The notes beneath the pieces are model-generated. The model worked only from the letters and a program-made list of their open reading frames with translations, made no database searches and was not told where the DNA came from. Positions 20,266 to 31,496 of a stretch of 50,000 nucleotides of DNA are shown here, in pieces. The stretch comes from Adiantum capillus-veneris (lineage: Eukaryota > Streptophyta > Polypodiopsida > Polypodiales > Pteridaceae), in contig CM043960.1 of assembly GCA_014529385.2 (NCBI GenBank), positions 125,653,043 through 125,703,042 on the forward strand, written 5' to 3'. Within the stretch, counting starts at the first letter, position 1, and the number at the start of each line of letters is the position of its first letter. A program made the translations under genes and the position numbers.

Positions 20266-21872
20266 TAAACTGTGTGTGTGTGTGTGTGTGCTCATGTAGC
20301 TTCAGAGGCTTATTGGACAACGAGTTGAATGACCTTTAGGTGGGGTGACAATGATATTCTAGATATAGGTAGGCTCATAGTCTAGCACCCCCTACCATGG
20401 GTCCTCTCTCTATATGTTTTGTGTGTGTTTAAACTCTTTTTGTGTTTGTGCTCATGTAGCTTCAGAGGCTTATTGGACAACGAGTTGAATGACCTTTACG
20501 TGGGGTGACAATGATACTCTAGTTATAGGTAGGCTCATAACATGCAACAATTAACGAGGTCTAGCACCCCCTACCCCTTGTCCTCTCTCTATATGTCTGT
20601 GTGTGTTTTAAACTCTTTTTGTGTTTGTGCTTATGTAGCTTCAGAGGCTTATTGGACAATGAGTTGAATGACCTTTAGGTGGGGTTACAATGATACTTTA
20701 GATATAGGTAGGCTCATAACAAACATGCAACAATTAACGAGGTCTAGCACCCCCTACCCTTGGTCTTCTCTCTATATGTCTCTGTGTGTTTAAAGTCTTT
20801 TTGTGTTTGTGCTTATGTAGCTTCAGAGGCTTATTGGGCAACGAGTTGAATGACCTTTAGGTGGGGTGACAATGATACTCTAGATATAGGTAGGCTCATA
20901 ACAAACATGCAACAATTAACGAGGTCTAGCACCCCCTACCCTTGGTCCTCTCTCTATATGTCTGTGTGTGTTTTAAACTCTTTTTGTGTTTGTGCTCATG
21001 TAGCTTCAGAGGCTTATTGGACAACGAGTTGAATGACCTTTAGGTGGGGTGACAATGATACTCTAGATATAGGTAGGCTTATAACATGCAACAATTAACA
21101 AGGTCTAGCACCCCCTACCCCTGGTCCTCTCTCTATATGTATGTGTGTGTTTAAACTCTTTTTGTGTTTGTGCTTATGTAGCTTCAGAGGCTTATTGGCA
21201 ACGAGTTGAATGACCTTTAGGTGGGGTGACAATGATACTCCAGTTATAGGTAGGCTCATAACATGCAACAATTAACGAGGCCTAGCACCCCCTACCCCTG
21301 GTCCTCTCTGTATATGTCTGTGTGTTTTAAACTCTTTTTGTTTTGTGCTTATGTAGCTTCAGAGGCGTATTGGAGAACGAGTTGAATGACCTTTAGGTGG
21401 GGTTACAATGATACTCTAGATATAGGTAGGCTCATAACAAACATGCAACAATTAACGAGGTCTAACACCCCCTACCCCTTGTCGGCTCTCTATATGTCTG
21501 TGTGTGTTTAAACTCTTTTTGTGTTTGTGATTATGTAGCTTCAGAGGCTTACTCGACAACGAGTTGAATGGCCTTTAGGTGGGGTGACAATGATACTCTA
21601 GAATAGGTAGGCTCATAACATGCAACAATTAACGAGGTCTAGCACCCCTTACCCCTGGTCCTCTCTCTATATGTCTGTGTGTGTTTAAACTCTTTTTGTG
21701 TTTGTGCTTATGTAGCTTCATAGGCTTATTGGACAACGAGTTGAATGACCTGTAGGTGGGGTGAATGATACTCTTGATATAGGTTGGCTCATGGAACATG
21801 CAACAATTGACGAGGTCTAGCACCCCCTACCCTTGGTCCTCTCTCTCTATATGTGTGTTTGTGTGTCTATCA
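20266..21872. repeat. tandem array, nine units of about 180 bp
   Basis: The string GTAGCTTCAGAGGC (first copy followed by TTATTGGACAACGAG) recurs with its CTTCAG at 20300, 20460, 20639, 20821, 21004, 21182, 21357, 21539 and 21716. Spacings are 160, 179, 182, 183, 178, 175, 182 and 177 bp. Each unit runs through GTTGAATGACCTTTAGGTGG, ATAGGTAGGCTCATAACA, GGTCTAGCACCCCCTACCC and a CTCTCTATATGTCTGTGTG tail leading into TTTAAACTCTTTTTGTG. Units differ by a few substitutions and an optional short insertion near the CATGCAACAATT string. Small ORFs inside it are chance frames. Confidence 0.96.
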
Positions 21873-21937
21873 TCAACAACTTCCACAAGTTTTAAGGAAA
21901 AAATGGGGGACTCAAAGAGGCAAGCTTAAGGATAATT

Positions 21938-21940
<3 letters not shown>

Positions 21941-22009
<69 letters not shown>
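21941..22009. repeat. compound (TC)n(AC)n microsatellite
   Basis: (TC)n from 21941 to 21974 followed directly by (AC)n to 22009, just after the tandem array. Confidence 0.96.
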
Positions 22010-22010
<1 letters not shown>

Positions 22011-22210
22011 TTGCATACCCACTATGCATTCTAAGGATATTTAATTGCCACATTAGAGTTTTTGAAAAAAAAAACAGGCCTTTTTGGAACACAGTGATAA
22101 TAACAACCTCTACCTCAACCTACGGAGCTTTCCAAATATGCAGCGATCTATGCTTTTATCTGAAAGGCATTGGTATGTGCAAGGAGTTGTTGACGTCTGG
22201 TTGCAAATGT

Positions 22211-22212
<2 letters not shown>

Positions 22213-22263
<51 letters not shown>
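22213..22263. repeat. (TC)n microsatellite
   Basis: About 25 TC units. A GGTTCGATCC string follows at 22270, without a tRNA fold. Confidence 0.96.
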
Positions 22264-22265
<2 letters not shown>

Positions 22266-25247
22266 GTGTTGGTTCGATCCTTGCTAGAATCTTTGACTAA
22301 AAAATGATGGCGTACAAACGTGTAACTGGTACCCCTTCTTTATAGACGAGAATGTCCAATTTGTTGACGATCGGTGCTTGTGGACTATTGCAAGCGAAAT
22401 TGCCTTTTTTGTAGGTAGCTATTGCCCAACGCTATCGTTTGCAGCCCTCCTTGACCTAGATGGATAAGAATGCAAAAAACACTTGCCCCTCGCTTACGAG
22501 TTATTAAACTAAGGGTTTTGCCCTAGGGTAGCTAGTCAAGGGCATAGAGACGGTCCAAGACGTCGTGATCTACTTTCTACTTTAACTTCACAAAAAAAAT
22601 CATTCTAAGATAATCACTTTAGATTGAGGAAGGTTTCCATGAATGCTGGTTGCACTTCAATGCCCTGCGACAAGGCCATATGTATGGTTGCATATGATGT
22701 TGAAGACAACGAGGGAGTAAGGCATGTAGGTCAACCCATTTACATATACAAGGGCATGCTCAAATGTTGTCCCAACCAGCTCAACTTGGGCTTCTTCAAT
22801 CATAAGACAACCTTTTGCATAGCCTCCACGAGTGCAGTGCTTCAAGCTCTAGGCTTACTAGCTAGCAATGGGCACATAATTCCAGCCATTGTAAAGTGTC
22901 TATTAATGAGCCGCTCGTTAGTGAGCAAGACCCGTTGTAGGCGGGTCGTGCGAGCTCGTACAAGTAATGTCTTCACTTGAACAAGTTTGTATGGCAAAAA
23001 CTTCTCCTTGAGGAGCTAGGAAAGAGAGAGTAAAGCACAAGAGTTATATTTTCGCACTAAGAAATTTGAAAATGTAAAACAATTTATTGTACACGGATTA
23101 CATGGGTGCCATCTAGAAGTATCACGGAGAGTGAGTGCAATGTCTCCAAAACTTGTAAGATACGAAAGTTAAGCCTTCCCTTGTCTTCCCAGTTACTCAT
23201 TTTGTATCACATGGTCATGGTATTCAATACTAAGATAACAAACTTGAATTTATTGTTGGCATTGCAATTCAGTCACTTTGTTATCAATGCACGTGTCATA
23301 TATGACAAACAATTTAGTCACTTTGTTATCAATCTGCATTTCATATATGACAAACAAGATGTAAGTTCCAAAGGTGACGTACAAAAAAGATACAAAATAC
23401 ATCCGACATAAATGACAGCATTGGACATTTCATCATCAACAAGTGTCTTATTGTAATGGAATTGTTCGATCAAATATTGCACTCAACCCTTTATTATGGC
23501 TACAAAAAAGTGAAGACAACTAATAGCTATCACTATCATAGGGACTCCATCATCATAAGCTTTAGGGAAAATCTATAACGAGCAACATGTTCCTTTGGCG
23601 ACGTAAAGAAAACCAGACATGTGAACAAATGCAAGACAAAGGATGAGGTTGACCATGTATCTTTGTGATATGTTTGATAAGTTAAGAATGATGAAAGGAT
23701 TGCTTTCTTGGAAACTTATTAAGTTGAGAGACATGAGAATGGGCAGTGCATTTATTAATTTGAGGCTCATCTTATGTTGGCTATTCTATGCCTTGTGGAC
23801 TTCCCTATGAGCCAAGTGTATGATTTCAATTTTGGTACATTGATCAAACAATTTTGGTAGACTGATCCAATGCAACAATGTCACCAAGAAGATCTTAGTT
23901 CCTTGAATTTACATCATCATATCCAGACAAAAATTTGAGCTTGATGGTTGTCATTGGTTGTTGCTTTTATCTAGATAAAATTTTGCTTGATTTCATAGTC
24001 GGCTTTTTTCATGATTAATCACATCTACAATTGGAGTCACTTGCCACGATTAGGTTTCTGATCGGTGATGCTGTCAATCTGTGCAATTAATAGTGGAGCC
24101 AAATTTATGCAGAGTAGGAAGTCCATCACCTATCTTGGGCTTTGAGAGGCTAACAAAACCACATTTTCTTCTAAAAGAGCGTGTATGATCAAGTCATGTA
24201 CGTGTTAAGTATGGAGCTATGGAGGATTAAGCAAAGAATCATTCTAAAAGCATCTCATAAGAAAAATCAAGCAAAATGATACAATAGAATGAGGTAGAGG
24301 GTGGTAATCATATGCTTGGTCGTCTTCTTGTTGCTGGTGATTGCCTTTTTCTTCTCAATCATTGATTCTTCAAGTAGCTTCTCATAGGTTGATGACTTGG
24401 TTTTTCCATAATGAGTGCATTTGCTATTCTTGTAACGATCCTTTGCCTGGTGGCTTAACTTTTCCTATGTATAAAACATTTGGCTTTGGGAAGAAGCTAA
24501 AGACAATCCTCTCCTTGAGTCAAATTGGTTCTTTTTCTTTTTCTTGAAGATTTGGTGTATCCTCTTTATCTTTTAGAATTGTGATCATGTTGAGGTGGAA
24601 GTGCTCTTGGGAACAATGCAACTTTCTCTTCCTCTTTAACTTCACAATTGATGTAAGTTGTGTAGCTAGCTAAGCTTTTTGAGTCTGTTAGTGAGACTTG
24701 CAATGTCCTCCCCACTCTCTATGGTAAGTTAATAAAATTGCCTTCGGAAATTGACTTTACTTTTCTTTGCCTTTGTCCCAAAATTTTACTCTAATATAAT
24801 ATCTCTCAAGTGTCAAAAGTACTAGTGCACTCATCAAGAAACTGTATATAATTTGTGTGCAAAGATTTGATAGTGATCCTTAGTGCTTGTTTATGTTGAG
24901 TTGGAAGTTGAGCAGTAATTTGTGAAGATGAAGTCTTAGTTTGTGTTGGGTTTAGCACTAATTGCTTATTTAGGGATGTTTTTATGTTGCCCTGTATATT
25001 CTTTTGCATGAGGTAGTCTCTCATTTTTTTTAACCATTTGTGCAATTTTGACCATTAAATTTCTCAATAGTTATCTTTTCCATAATGCTAATTGGAGTGG
25101 TTCTAACAACCTATGGATTTGATTTTTCCAATAGGTGTTAGTGTCCATACTCCTTACACTTACATTATGTTCACGTCATCTCTTTAGAATACATACACAT
25201 CCATGAGTAAAGCAAATGATTTTTCTTGGGCACACAAAGTTTTAACT

Positions 25248-25248
<1 letters not shown>
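22264..25248. other. unassigned intergenic DNA
   Basis: The best open frame is 22624-22980 on the plus strand (118 residues, containing GQPIYIYKGMLKCC); I do not recognise it. A short 45-bp tandem duplication (AGTCACTTTGTTATCAAT...ATATATGACAAACAA) starts at 23271 and 23316. At 24203-24217 the string TGTTAAGTATGGAGC equals the first 15 bases of solo LTR A. Nothing else is supported. Confidence 0.4.

Positions 25249-25331
<83 letters not shown>
25249..25331. repeat. compound (GT)n(GA)n microsatellite
   Basis: (GT)n to about 25269, then (GA)n for about 60 bases. Just downstream GAATTTCCCTTTGCTTGAAAT occurs twice (near 25337 and 25390), a small local duplication. Confidence 0.95.
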
Positions 25332-25334
<3 letters not shown>

Positions 25335-25802
25335 GATGAATTTCCCTTTGCTTGAAATCCTTCAAATCTTTCTCTTTGCTTGAAGATGAGGAATTTCCCT
25401 TTGCTTGAAATACTTTGAATATTTTGATTGGCTTTGAAAAAAGATCCTTTGATTCCCTTGCTTGAATCTTCTTTGTTGTTTTTTTCACCTTTCGAGGAAG
25501 GTGATGATATCTTTTTGTGAGTTCTTGAACACATAAAGTTTGAAATCTAGCTCCACCCCTATGTTATCTCCAAGGTATTATGGAGCATTCAAAATACTCA
25601 AACAAGTAGTACCGTATGGCCTACAAATTAGAACTTTCACCTCACTCTCACGCTCACCTGATCTGAAGAAGGTACAATTGGAAAAACATTAGTGTTCTGA
25701 GCATACATTCCCTATCTTTTTTCTCAAGAACAAAACATTTTTCTCCAAAGAGGAAATAATATAAGGACAAGGGTCCTATAAGGGCAAGGCCAACTAGGAG
25801 AG

Positions 25803-25960
25803 CCATATGTACAGTATGCATGCGAAGGGCCCGATAGTTGAGCCAAGGAGCTCTACTTAAGGGAGTGGGATGGGAGGAGATCCATATGTACAATATGCAT
25901 GCGAAGGGCCCGATAGTTGAGCCAAGGAGCTCTACTTAAGGGAGTGGGATGGGAGGAGAT
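25803..25960. repeat. 79-bp tandem duplication, nearly identical
   Basis: Units 25803-25881 and 25882-25960 both begin CCATATGTACA and end GGGATGGGAGGAGAT. By eye they differ at one base (CAGTATG versus CAATATG), so the duplication is recent. Confidence 0.95.
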
Positions 25961-26926
25961 CATCACGCCAACACGGGCCAACACCCATGGTTTTGCATAC
26001 ATTGTGCTAAGAGAGTAAGAATCGATTGGTGGAAGTTGAATATTTGGTCATCGTTTAGTTATTTGTCTAACTAGGCAGTTGACCATTCATTCAAAGCTAT
26101 ACTTATTCACATAGATTTTGAAATATGGCAAGATAAGTTGGGTAACCTTTTGATGGAAAGTTGAGATTGACTCCCATGTGGAATGGATTGTGTTTGTTGG
26201 CACAGATTAGGAAGTAGTGCAAACTCCGCACATTTATGCCCTTAGCTCAAGCGGCTTGAAAATATACTAAGGGACCAACTAACTGTTGCTATCTCCTACC
26301 TATCAACTCCAATATAAAGATTACTTATGTATCCAATGTACTTATTGATGCTCCCTTCTTTAGATGGGACCAACATCCCACATTCGTTGCCTAGTGTGGG
26401 CCGTTGATCACTTTTACAAATATGAACACAAAATAATCTCCAGGCACCTTCCCAGACTTAAACCCATCACCTCTCAACACACTTCTTGAATAGACGGTAT
26501 TTGTAATCATTAAAAAAATTTGTTGGGTGGCCTTCATAGGTATTTTACTTTAGGTTCGTTTGGAGTTTACTTGAGAATCATGATTTCACATTGGTCAAAA
26601 AGTTCACTTGCAGTTTATTTCTAGTTCATTATGAGTTCACTTTGATTGGGATCGCAATTAGTTCATTTACAATGTGCATTGAAATTGACATGTGGGATTA
26701 GTGTGCTATGGTAATCACATTGCTAATCCAGTGATTGATTGCAAAAATTGGATGATGTGTATACACTAATGTGTATATGTGTGTACGTGCATGCACACAC
26801 TTGATTTACTACAAAGTTTTCCAATTATTAGTGTCCTTGCACATAAAAGTTTGGACGATGGACATCTTAGCCCGTTGCATCTCCTATTTGGGATGGTTGA
26901 TCCCAAGTGGCACTTGGAATTCAATT

Positions 26927-26957
26927 CTACAAAGGCCTATAGCATAGGCCTTTGTAG
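26927..26957. repeat. perfect 14-bp inverted repeat with 3-base loop
   Basis: The arm CTACAAAGGCCTAT (26927-26940), loop AGC, then the exact reverse complement at 26944-26957. No gene ends nearby, so a terminator role is not supported. Confidence 0.93.
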
Positions 26958-27589
26958 GAGATGAAGTGTTTGCCATGATTTTCTAAGAGGATATTGGTGT
27001 ACACTGCAATGTGAGCTTGCCACGTCAAGAGGGAGCTGAGCACTACGAGTTGGGGATTTAAAAAATAGATGATGGAAAGCGACGCTGAGGTGGGAAAATA
27101 AAGCCGCCAGTGAATTCAAAGTTGGTTGTTGAAGCAGAAAGTTAACAAAAATTTAATGTAATGAATTTTCATGTATTGCAAATGCAAAAAAGAAAATGTG
27201 ACCACCCTCCAACACCCGAGGAGAAGCTCAAGCGAAGCATGTTGTGTCTCTCCAACACTAGCGGATATAACAAGTGTATGGGGGAAGGGCACATTCCCTA
27301 TGATTTTTAACAATGGGGCCAGGATGGTGCCACCTCCCCACCATACACACACATGGTTCTTTACTTTTGTTAAGAGCACAATATATGAGCATGTAATGCA
27401 TTGATCATGATCTTTTCAAAACCATGTCTATAAATCACGAATGAAATCTGTGAACTCTCATTTTTCTTTAATCTTGCGAGGTTTAGACATGATTGATATG
27501 CCCGATGGGACCACCTTAAAATATGGAATTGTAGCACGTGAGTTCATCAAGAGGGTATTTTTATTTTAGGAAATTTAAAGGGTACTTGT

Positions 27590-27860
27590 CAAACTTAATG
27601 AGGAAGGTGCTTGAGAAGCTTTCTATGCATGGGGGGTAAGGTGCTTGAGTAAAAAAACAGAACCTACAAACTTATGAGGAAGTTGCTTGAGAAGCTTCCT
27701 ATGCATGAGGGGGAAGGTGCTTGAGTCAAAAAGAGACCCTACAAACTTAATGAGTAAGTTGCTTGAGAAGCTTCCTATGCATGGGGGGTAAGGTGCTTGA
27801 GTCAAAAAGAGACCCTACAAACTTAATGAGGAAGTTGCTTGAGAAGCTTCCTATGCATGA
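27590..27860. repeat. 76-bp minisatellite, four units
   Basis: The marker TATGCATG recurs with its ATGCAT at about 27625, 27701, 27777 and 27853. Each unit carries TTGCTTGAGAAGCTTCC and AAAGAGACCCTACAAAC variants. Confidence 0.9.
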
Positions 27861-28216
27861 AAGTCCCAAAGTTAGGGGAATCTTTGACCTAACCTTCCAC
27901 TCACCCAAAGGGCATCCCTTTTCTAAAAGGGCACATGGGACACATGTCAGGCTCTCACTAAGCTTAACCACATGGTGTGCTTGAATGCTATTGGTTGGGC
28001 TAAAGAGGGGTCCAATGAGCTTCTAGTTCCATCCAACAAATATCTAGATATTTCTCAAGCTCTCTCTATCTAAGGGGTAAGAAAGACACTTGTCAAAAGA
28101 CTACCCATGTACTTGACTGCATGCTGCATGTGATTGGCTAGGGGGAGAGGGGTCCAATGAGCTTGAGGCATGTGGAAAAGCCACCACTCACCCCAAGCAA
28201 GCAAGGGGGATATACA

Positions 28217-28217
<1 letters not shown>

Positions 28218-28271
<54 letters not shown>
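28218..28271. repeat. (CA)n microsatellite in the left direct repeat
   Basis: About 27 CA units. The matching place in the right copy (near 36498) has only about eight. Confidence 0.95.
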
Positions 28272-28272
<1 letters not shown>

Positions 28273-28739
28273 TCATTGTGTGGATTCATTCTCACTTGGT
28301 GAAAGTTGAGGAACTCCACCTTCTTCTCCAAGCTTGTGAGAAGTGAGAGCCTACACCAACACTCTTGGCTATGGAATGCAAATCCAACCAAGAGCCATGC
28401 TTCAATGCTTAAGCTTGCCATCTTCTCCATCTTCATTACTATGCTATTATGTATGCTAGCAAGAAGAGTGACGATAAGTGGGGAACTATTTCTTTCTCCT
28501 ATGGAATGTTTCTTCTTCCTCTTCCCTACCCTCATTCCCCGCTAGCTCTCTCCACCTTCAAAGGTGTTTGAGGTCTTGGGACTAAGGCTTGGGATAGTTA
28601 ATGATTTATACAAAGTTTACTTTATGCTTGTGATGCATGAAGCTTTCCATCTTCATTGCATCACCAAGGTCACAAGGAACACAAAGATTGTATGGTACCA
28701 AGTCTCTCTCTTGGATTGTTTCAATAGGCTTAACAAGAA

Positions 28740-29410
28740 AACACACTCTATGCCTGTCAAAAAGACTATTAAGGCACATCAAATGGCAACCTCTTCAAAT
28801 CTCAAATTTTCAAGCATCATGGCTTTCCAACACCCATAGTGTCGGACAAAAATCCTAGGATGACCAGTAATTTCTAGAAGGGTCTCTTTGAGAATCTAGG
28901 AAGTAGATTAAATTTCTCTTTCGGTCTATCATCCACAAATGGATGACCAAAAGTGAAATAAATATTCTAACGATTCTTGATCTACTAAAAGCCTATGTCA
29001 TGGAAGTGGATCAACGTTCTCAAATGAGAGAAGTACCTACCTCTTATGGAGTATGCGTACAATGACATTGTACATACTTCTATGGGAAAAGCACCTTTCG
29101 AGGTTAAAGAGGGAAGATCCAAAAGTCCTTTACTACTTAAAGTACATGGGAAGATCTTTGCGTGCTGATGAATATAGCCAAGACTCACAAGAATCTTTTT
29201 CAAAGATTAAAGAGGTTATATCCATCTCAAAGCAAAGGCAAAAAGGGCTACTGCTAACAAGCATAGAAGAGCCTTAGCCTTTAAGAAAAGTGATTGGCTC
29301 TTGCTAAAGTTTCTCAAGGCTCATCTTAGGCATACTACGGGCAAGAACCCTTCGGGCCACCAAGAGTATTATGCTAAACTAGCAAAAAGATACTATGGTC
29401 CTTTTTAAAT
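28740..29410 (+). pseudogene. gypsy integrase remnant
   Basis: Fragments in shifting plus-strand frames match the C-terminal half of gypsy integrase: HHGFPTPIVSDKNPRMTSNF (second catalytic Asp region) followed by KGLFENLGSRLN, then SVYHPQMDDQK (region of the catalytic Glu), LPLMEYAYND with TSMGKAPFEV, and HRRALAFKKSDWLLLKFLKAH with YYAKLAKRYYGPF (C-terminal SH3-like part). Several stops and frameshifts break it. Integrase inserts element cDNA into the genome; this copy cannot be functional. Confidence 0.75.
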
Positions 29411-29907
29411 TTTTAAGCAACCAATGAGATGGCTTGTCAATTAAAGTTGCCCAACAATTGGCTCATGCACCATGTTATCCATGAGAGCCTACGTAAGCCT
29501 TACAAAGGAGCGCCATCAAAAGAAGCAATAGTTGCAAACCCTCCAAAAATAAAAAATCAAGAAGAAGTACTTTAACCTGAGTCCATCCTATGACATGAAG
29601 ACAAGGTATTAAGAAATGGTAAGATTATCTGACGATATCTTATTAAGTTTAAGAATTATTCTTTTAAAGATGCTAGATGGATGCAAAGAACCTAGCTTAA
29701 GGATAATATGAACCTTGTAAATGCTTACAATGTTGCACTAGAGTAAGCATATGAAAATGCATTTTAAATGAAAACCGTTTTTGTCTTATAAGACTAGTTC
29801 TCTTTTTATTGTGCACAAATTTAAGAAGTACGCATGCTTAAAATCATGTTTGTGGTGACAACGTCTCCCAAACACCAAGTAGAACTTGTCACTCTACTTT
29901 GGAAGTA

Positions 29908-29912
29908 TGATA
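29908..29912. repeat. target-site duplication TGATA, left
   Basis: TGATA directly precedes the LTR at 29913 and matches 35092-35096. Confidence 0.92.
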
Positions 29913-30139
29913 TGTTGGAATTAGGGTTGCAGAGAAACACACACAGCTTGGAGAAGATGAAGGAAGCTCAAGGCACACAATAGAGAGTGTGTTACTTAGT
30001 GTGAAATGGAAAGATAGATAGCCCTAGAGTGATGGGCGTATATACAATGCACGGGGGAAAAAACCTCCTAAAGAGGGAAAAAATACCCCGGTGGTCCTAG
30101 TGTGTTCACACACATCACTACCACAAGTATATGGTAACA
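29913..30139 (-). repeat. 3' LTR of copia 1
   Basis: Plus-strand ends are TGTTGGAATTAGGG and ATATGGTAACA. In element orientation it starts TGTTACC and ends CCAACA. A TGTATATACGCCC box is a plausible promoter. Confidence 0.95.
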
Positions 30140-30152
30140 AATCCCTCCCTTG
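30140..30152 (-). promoter_or_regulatory. polypurine tract of copia 1
   Basis: The minus strand reads AAGGGAGGGATT immediately before the LTR's TGTTACC. It would prime plus-strand DNA synthesis. Confidence 0.8.
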
Positions 30153-30244
30153 AGTGATGCGGTGAACGAGATCTGGCACATGAGTAAAGGGAAGTGCCAT
30201 GCCTTGAGGACAGGATCAGTCCACAAAGGGGAGTAAGCCCAAAG

Positions 30245-31496
30245 CTTTGCGGGAAGCTTCAAGCTTCTCACGAGACAATGCCTTTGTGAAAAGATCTGCA
30301 AGGTTGTCCTATGTTGGCACATAAGCCAAGCTGATCTCTCCTGCTAAGAGCCTCTCCCTGACATAGTGGTAATGCACCTCAATGTGCTTTGTGCAAGCAT
30401 GAAAAACTGGGTTCCTTGCAACTTCCAATGCGCTCTGACTGTCAGTGTAGATAGTGTTGGCAGTGTCCTGTCCAACACCCAAATCAGCCATAAGGCGTCT
30501 GAGCCATACACACTCAACCGTAGCTGTGGAGACTTCCCTGTACTCAGCCTCACAACTAGAAGTGGCCACAGTAGGTTGCTTCTTGCTCAACCCTGATATA
30601 CATGAGCTGCCAAGCATGAAACAAAAACCACTTGTGGACACTCGCGTGTCAAAACAACCAGCCCAATCTGAGTCCGAAAAAGCATGTAAGTCTGGCGACA
30701 ATGATCCCCCCTTGGGATAAAACAAGCCAAGATGTAAAGTGCCACTAAGGTAGCGGAAAATCCTCTTGACAGCCTGCCAATGCTTAGACCCTGGGCTATG
30801 CATAAATCTGCTGACCTGTGAGACTGCAAACTGAATATCTGGCCTCGTGTTGCATACATAAATGAGGCAGCCAACAGCAGTTTGGTAAAGAGTGACATCA
30901 GCAGGATCACCGGCATCATGTAGACTCAACTTCAAACCTGTTTCCATGGGAGTGGCAATAGGTTTGCAATCCTCAAGTCCAAACTTACATAGCAATGTCT
31001 CTATGTCACTTTTCTGACACAAGGCAATACCACCATCACACTGCTTAAACTGTATACCCAAATAATGATGCAACAACCCCAAATCTTTCATCTTGAAAGT
31101 AGCATTCAAATCAGCCTTAAATTCAGCAATATGTCTCTCATTTGGTCCAGTGATCAGCAAATCATCAACATAAAGAACCACGATGAGAAATACATCACCC
31201 TCACACTTTACATACAATGTGCTTTCTGTTGGACTGTTACAAAAGCCTTGTTTGACCAAATGAGTATCAGCTTTCTCGTACCAAGCACGAGGAGATTGCT
31301 TCAACCCATACAAAGCCTTGTTACATTTGCACACTTTGTCCTCTTGTCCTTTTATGACAAAACCGCGAGGCTGCGTTACATAAACTTCCTCAAATATGTC
31401 ACCATTCAAGAAGCAGTAACAATGTCTGATTGATGTACATCCCAACCAAAATGAGCTGCCAATGCACATAGAAAACGCACAGTAGTCATACAACAA
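30245..31496 (-). pseudogene. copia 1 reverse transcriptase C-terminal part and RNase H
   Basis: Frame of the 395-residue segment: FEEVYVTQPRGF, ALYGLKQSPRAWYEK, the catalytic VVLYVDDLLITG, YLGIQF, and TRPDIQFAVSQVSRFM. RNase H follows with FSDSDWAGC, SCEAEYREVS, TDSQSALEVARNP and KHIEVHYHYVRE. A TAG at 30309-30311 interrupts it just before DNLADLFTKALSREK, which stays open for about 30 more residues to the true stop near 30220. The junction to the upstream part near 31410 is a one-base frameshift within the segment encoding the RT start. Confidence 0.9.

Larger units (their letters stand above)
25332..27580. other. unassigned intergenic DNA with local duplications
   Basis: No gene is recognised. 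The stretch holds the 79-bp duplication and the perfect hairpin listed separately. Short ORFs on both strands carry no known motif. Confidence 0.4.
27581..28706 (+). repeat. direct repeat, left copy (LTR part)
   Basis: Homologous to 35852-36947 along its length. It begins with four 76-bp units (27590-27860), then shared unique sequence, then a (CA)n tract much longer than in the right copy. Similarity stops after GGTACCAAGTCTC. Confidence 0.85.

Noticed and set aside
20266-21872. Tandem array as a CRISPR array
   Set aside because: Units of about 180 bp are repeated as a whole, without short repeats separating unique spacers, and the setting is eukaryotic.
26500-26780. Possible hAT or MITE element (GGTTCGTTTGGAGTTTAC start)
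   Set aside because: No matching inverted terminus or target duplication was found.
26927-26957. Hairpin as a transcription terminator
   Set aside because: It has no U-run and no upstream gene, and plant pol II genes do not use such terminators.
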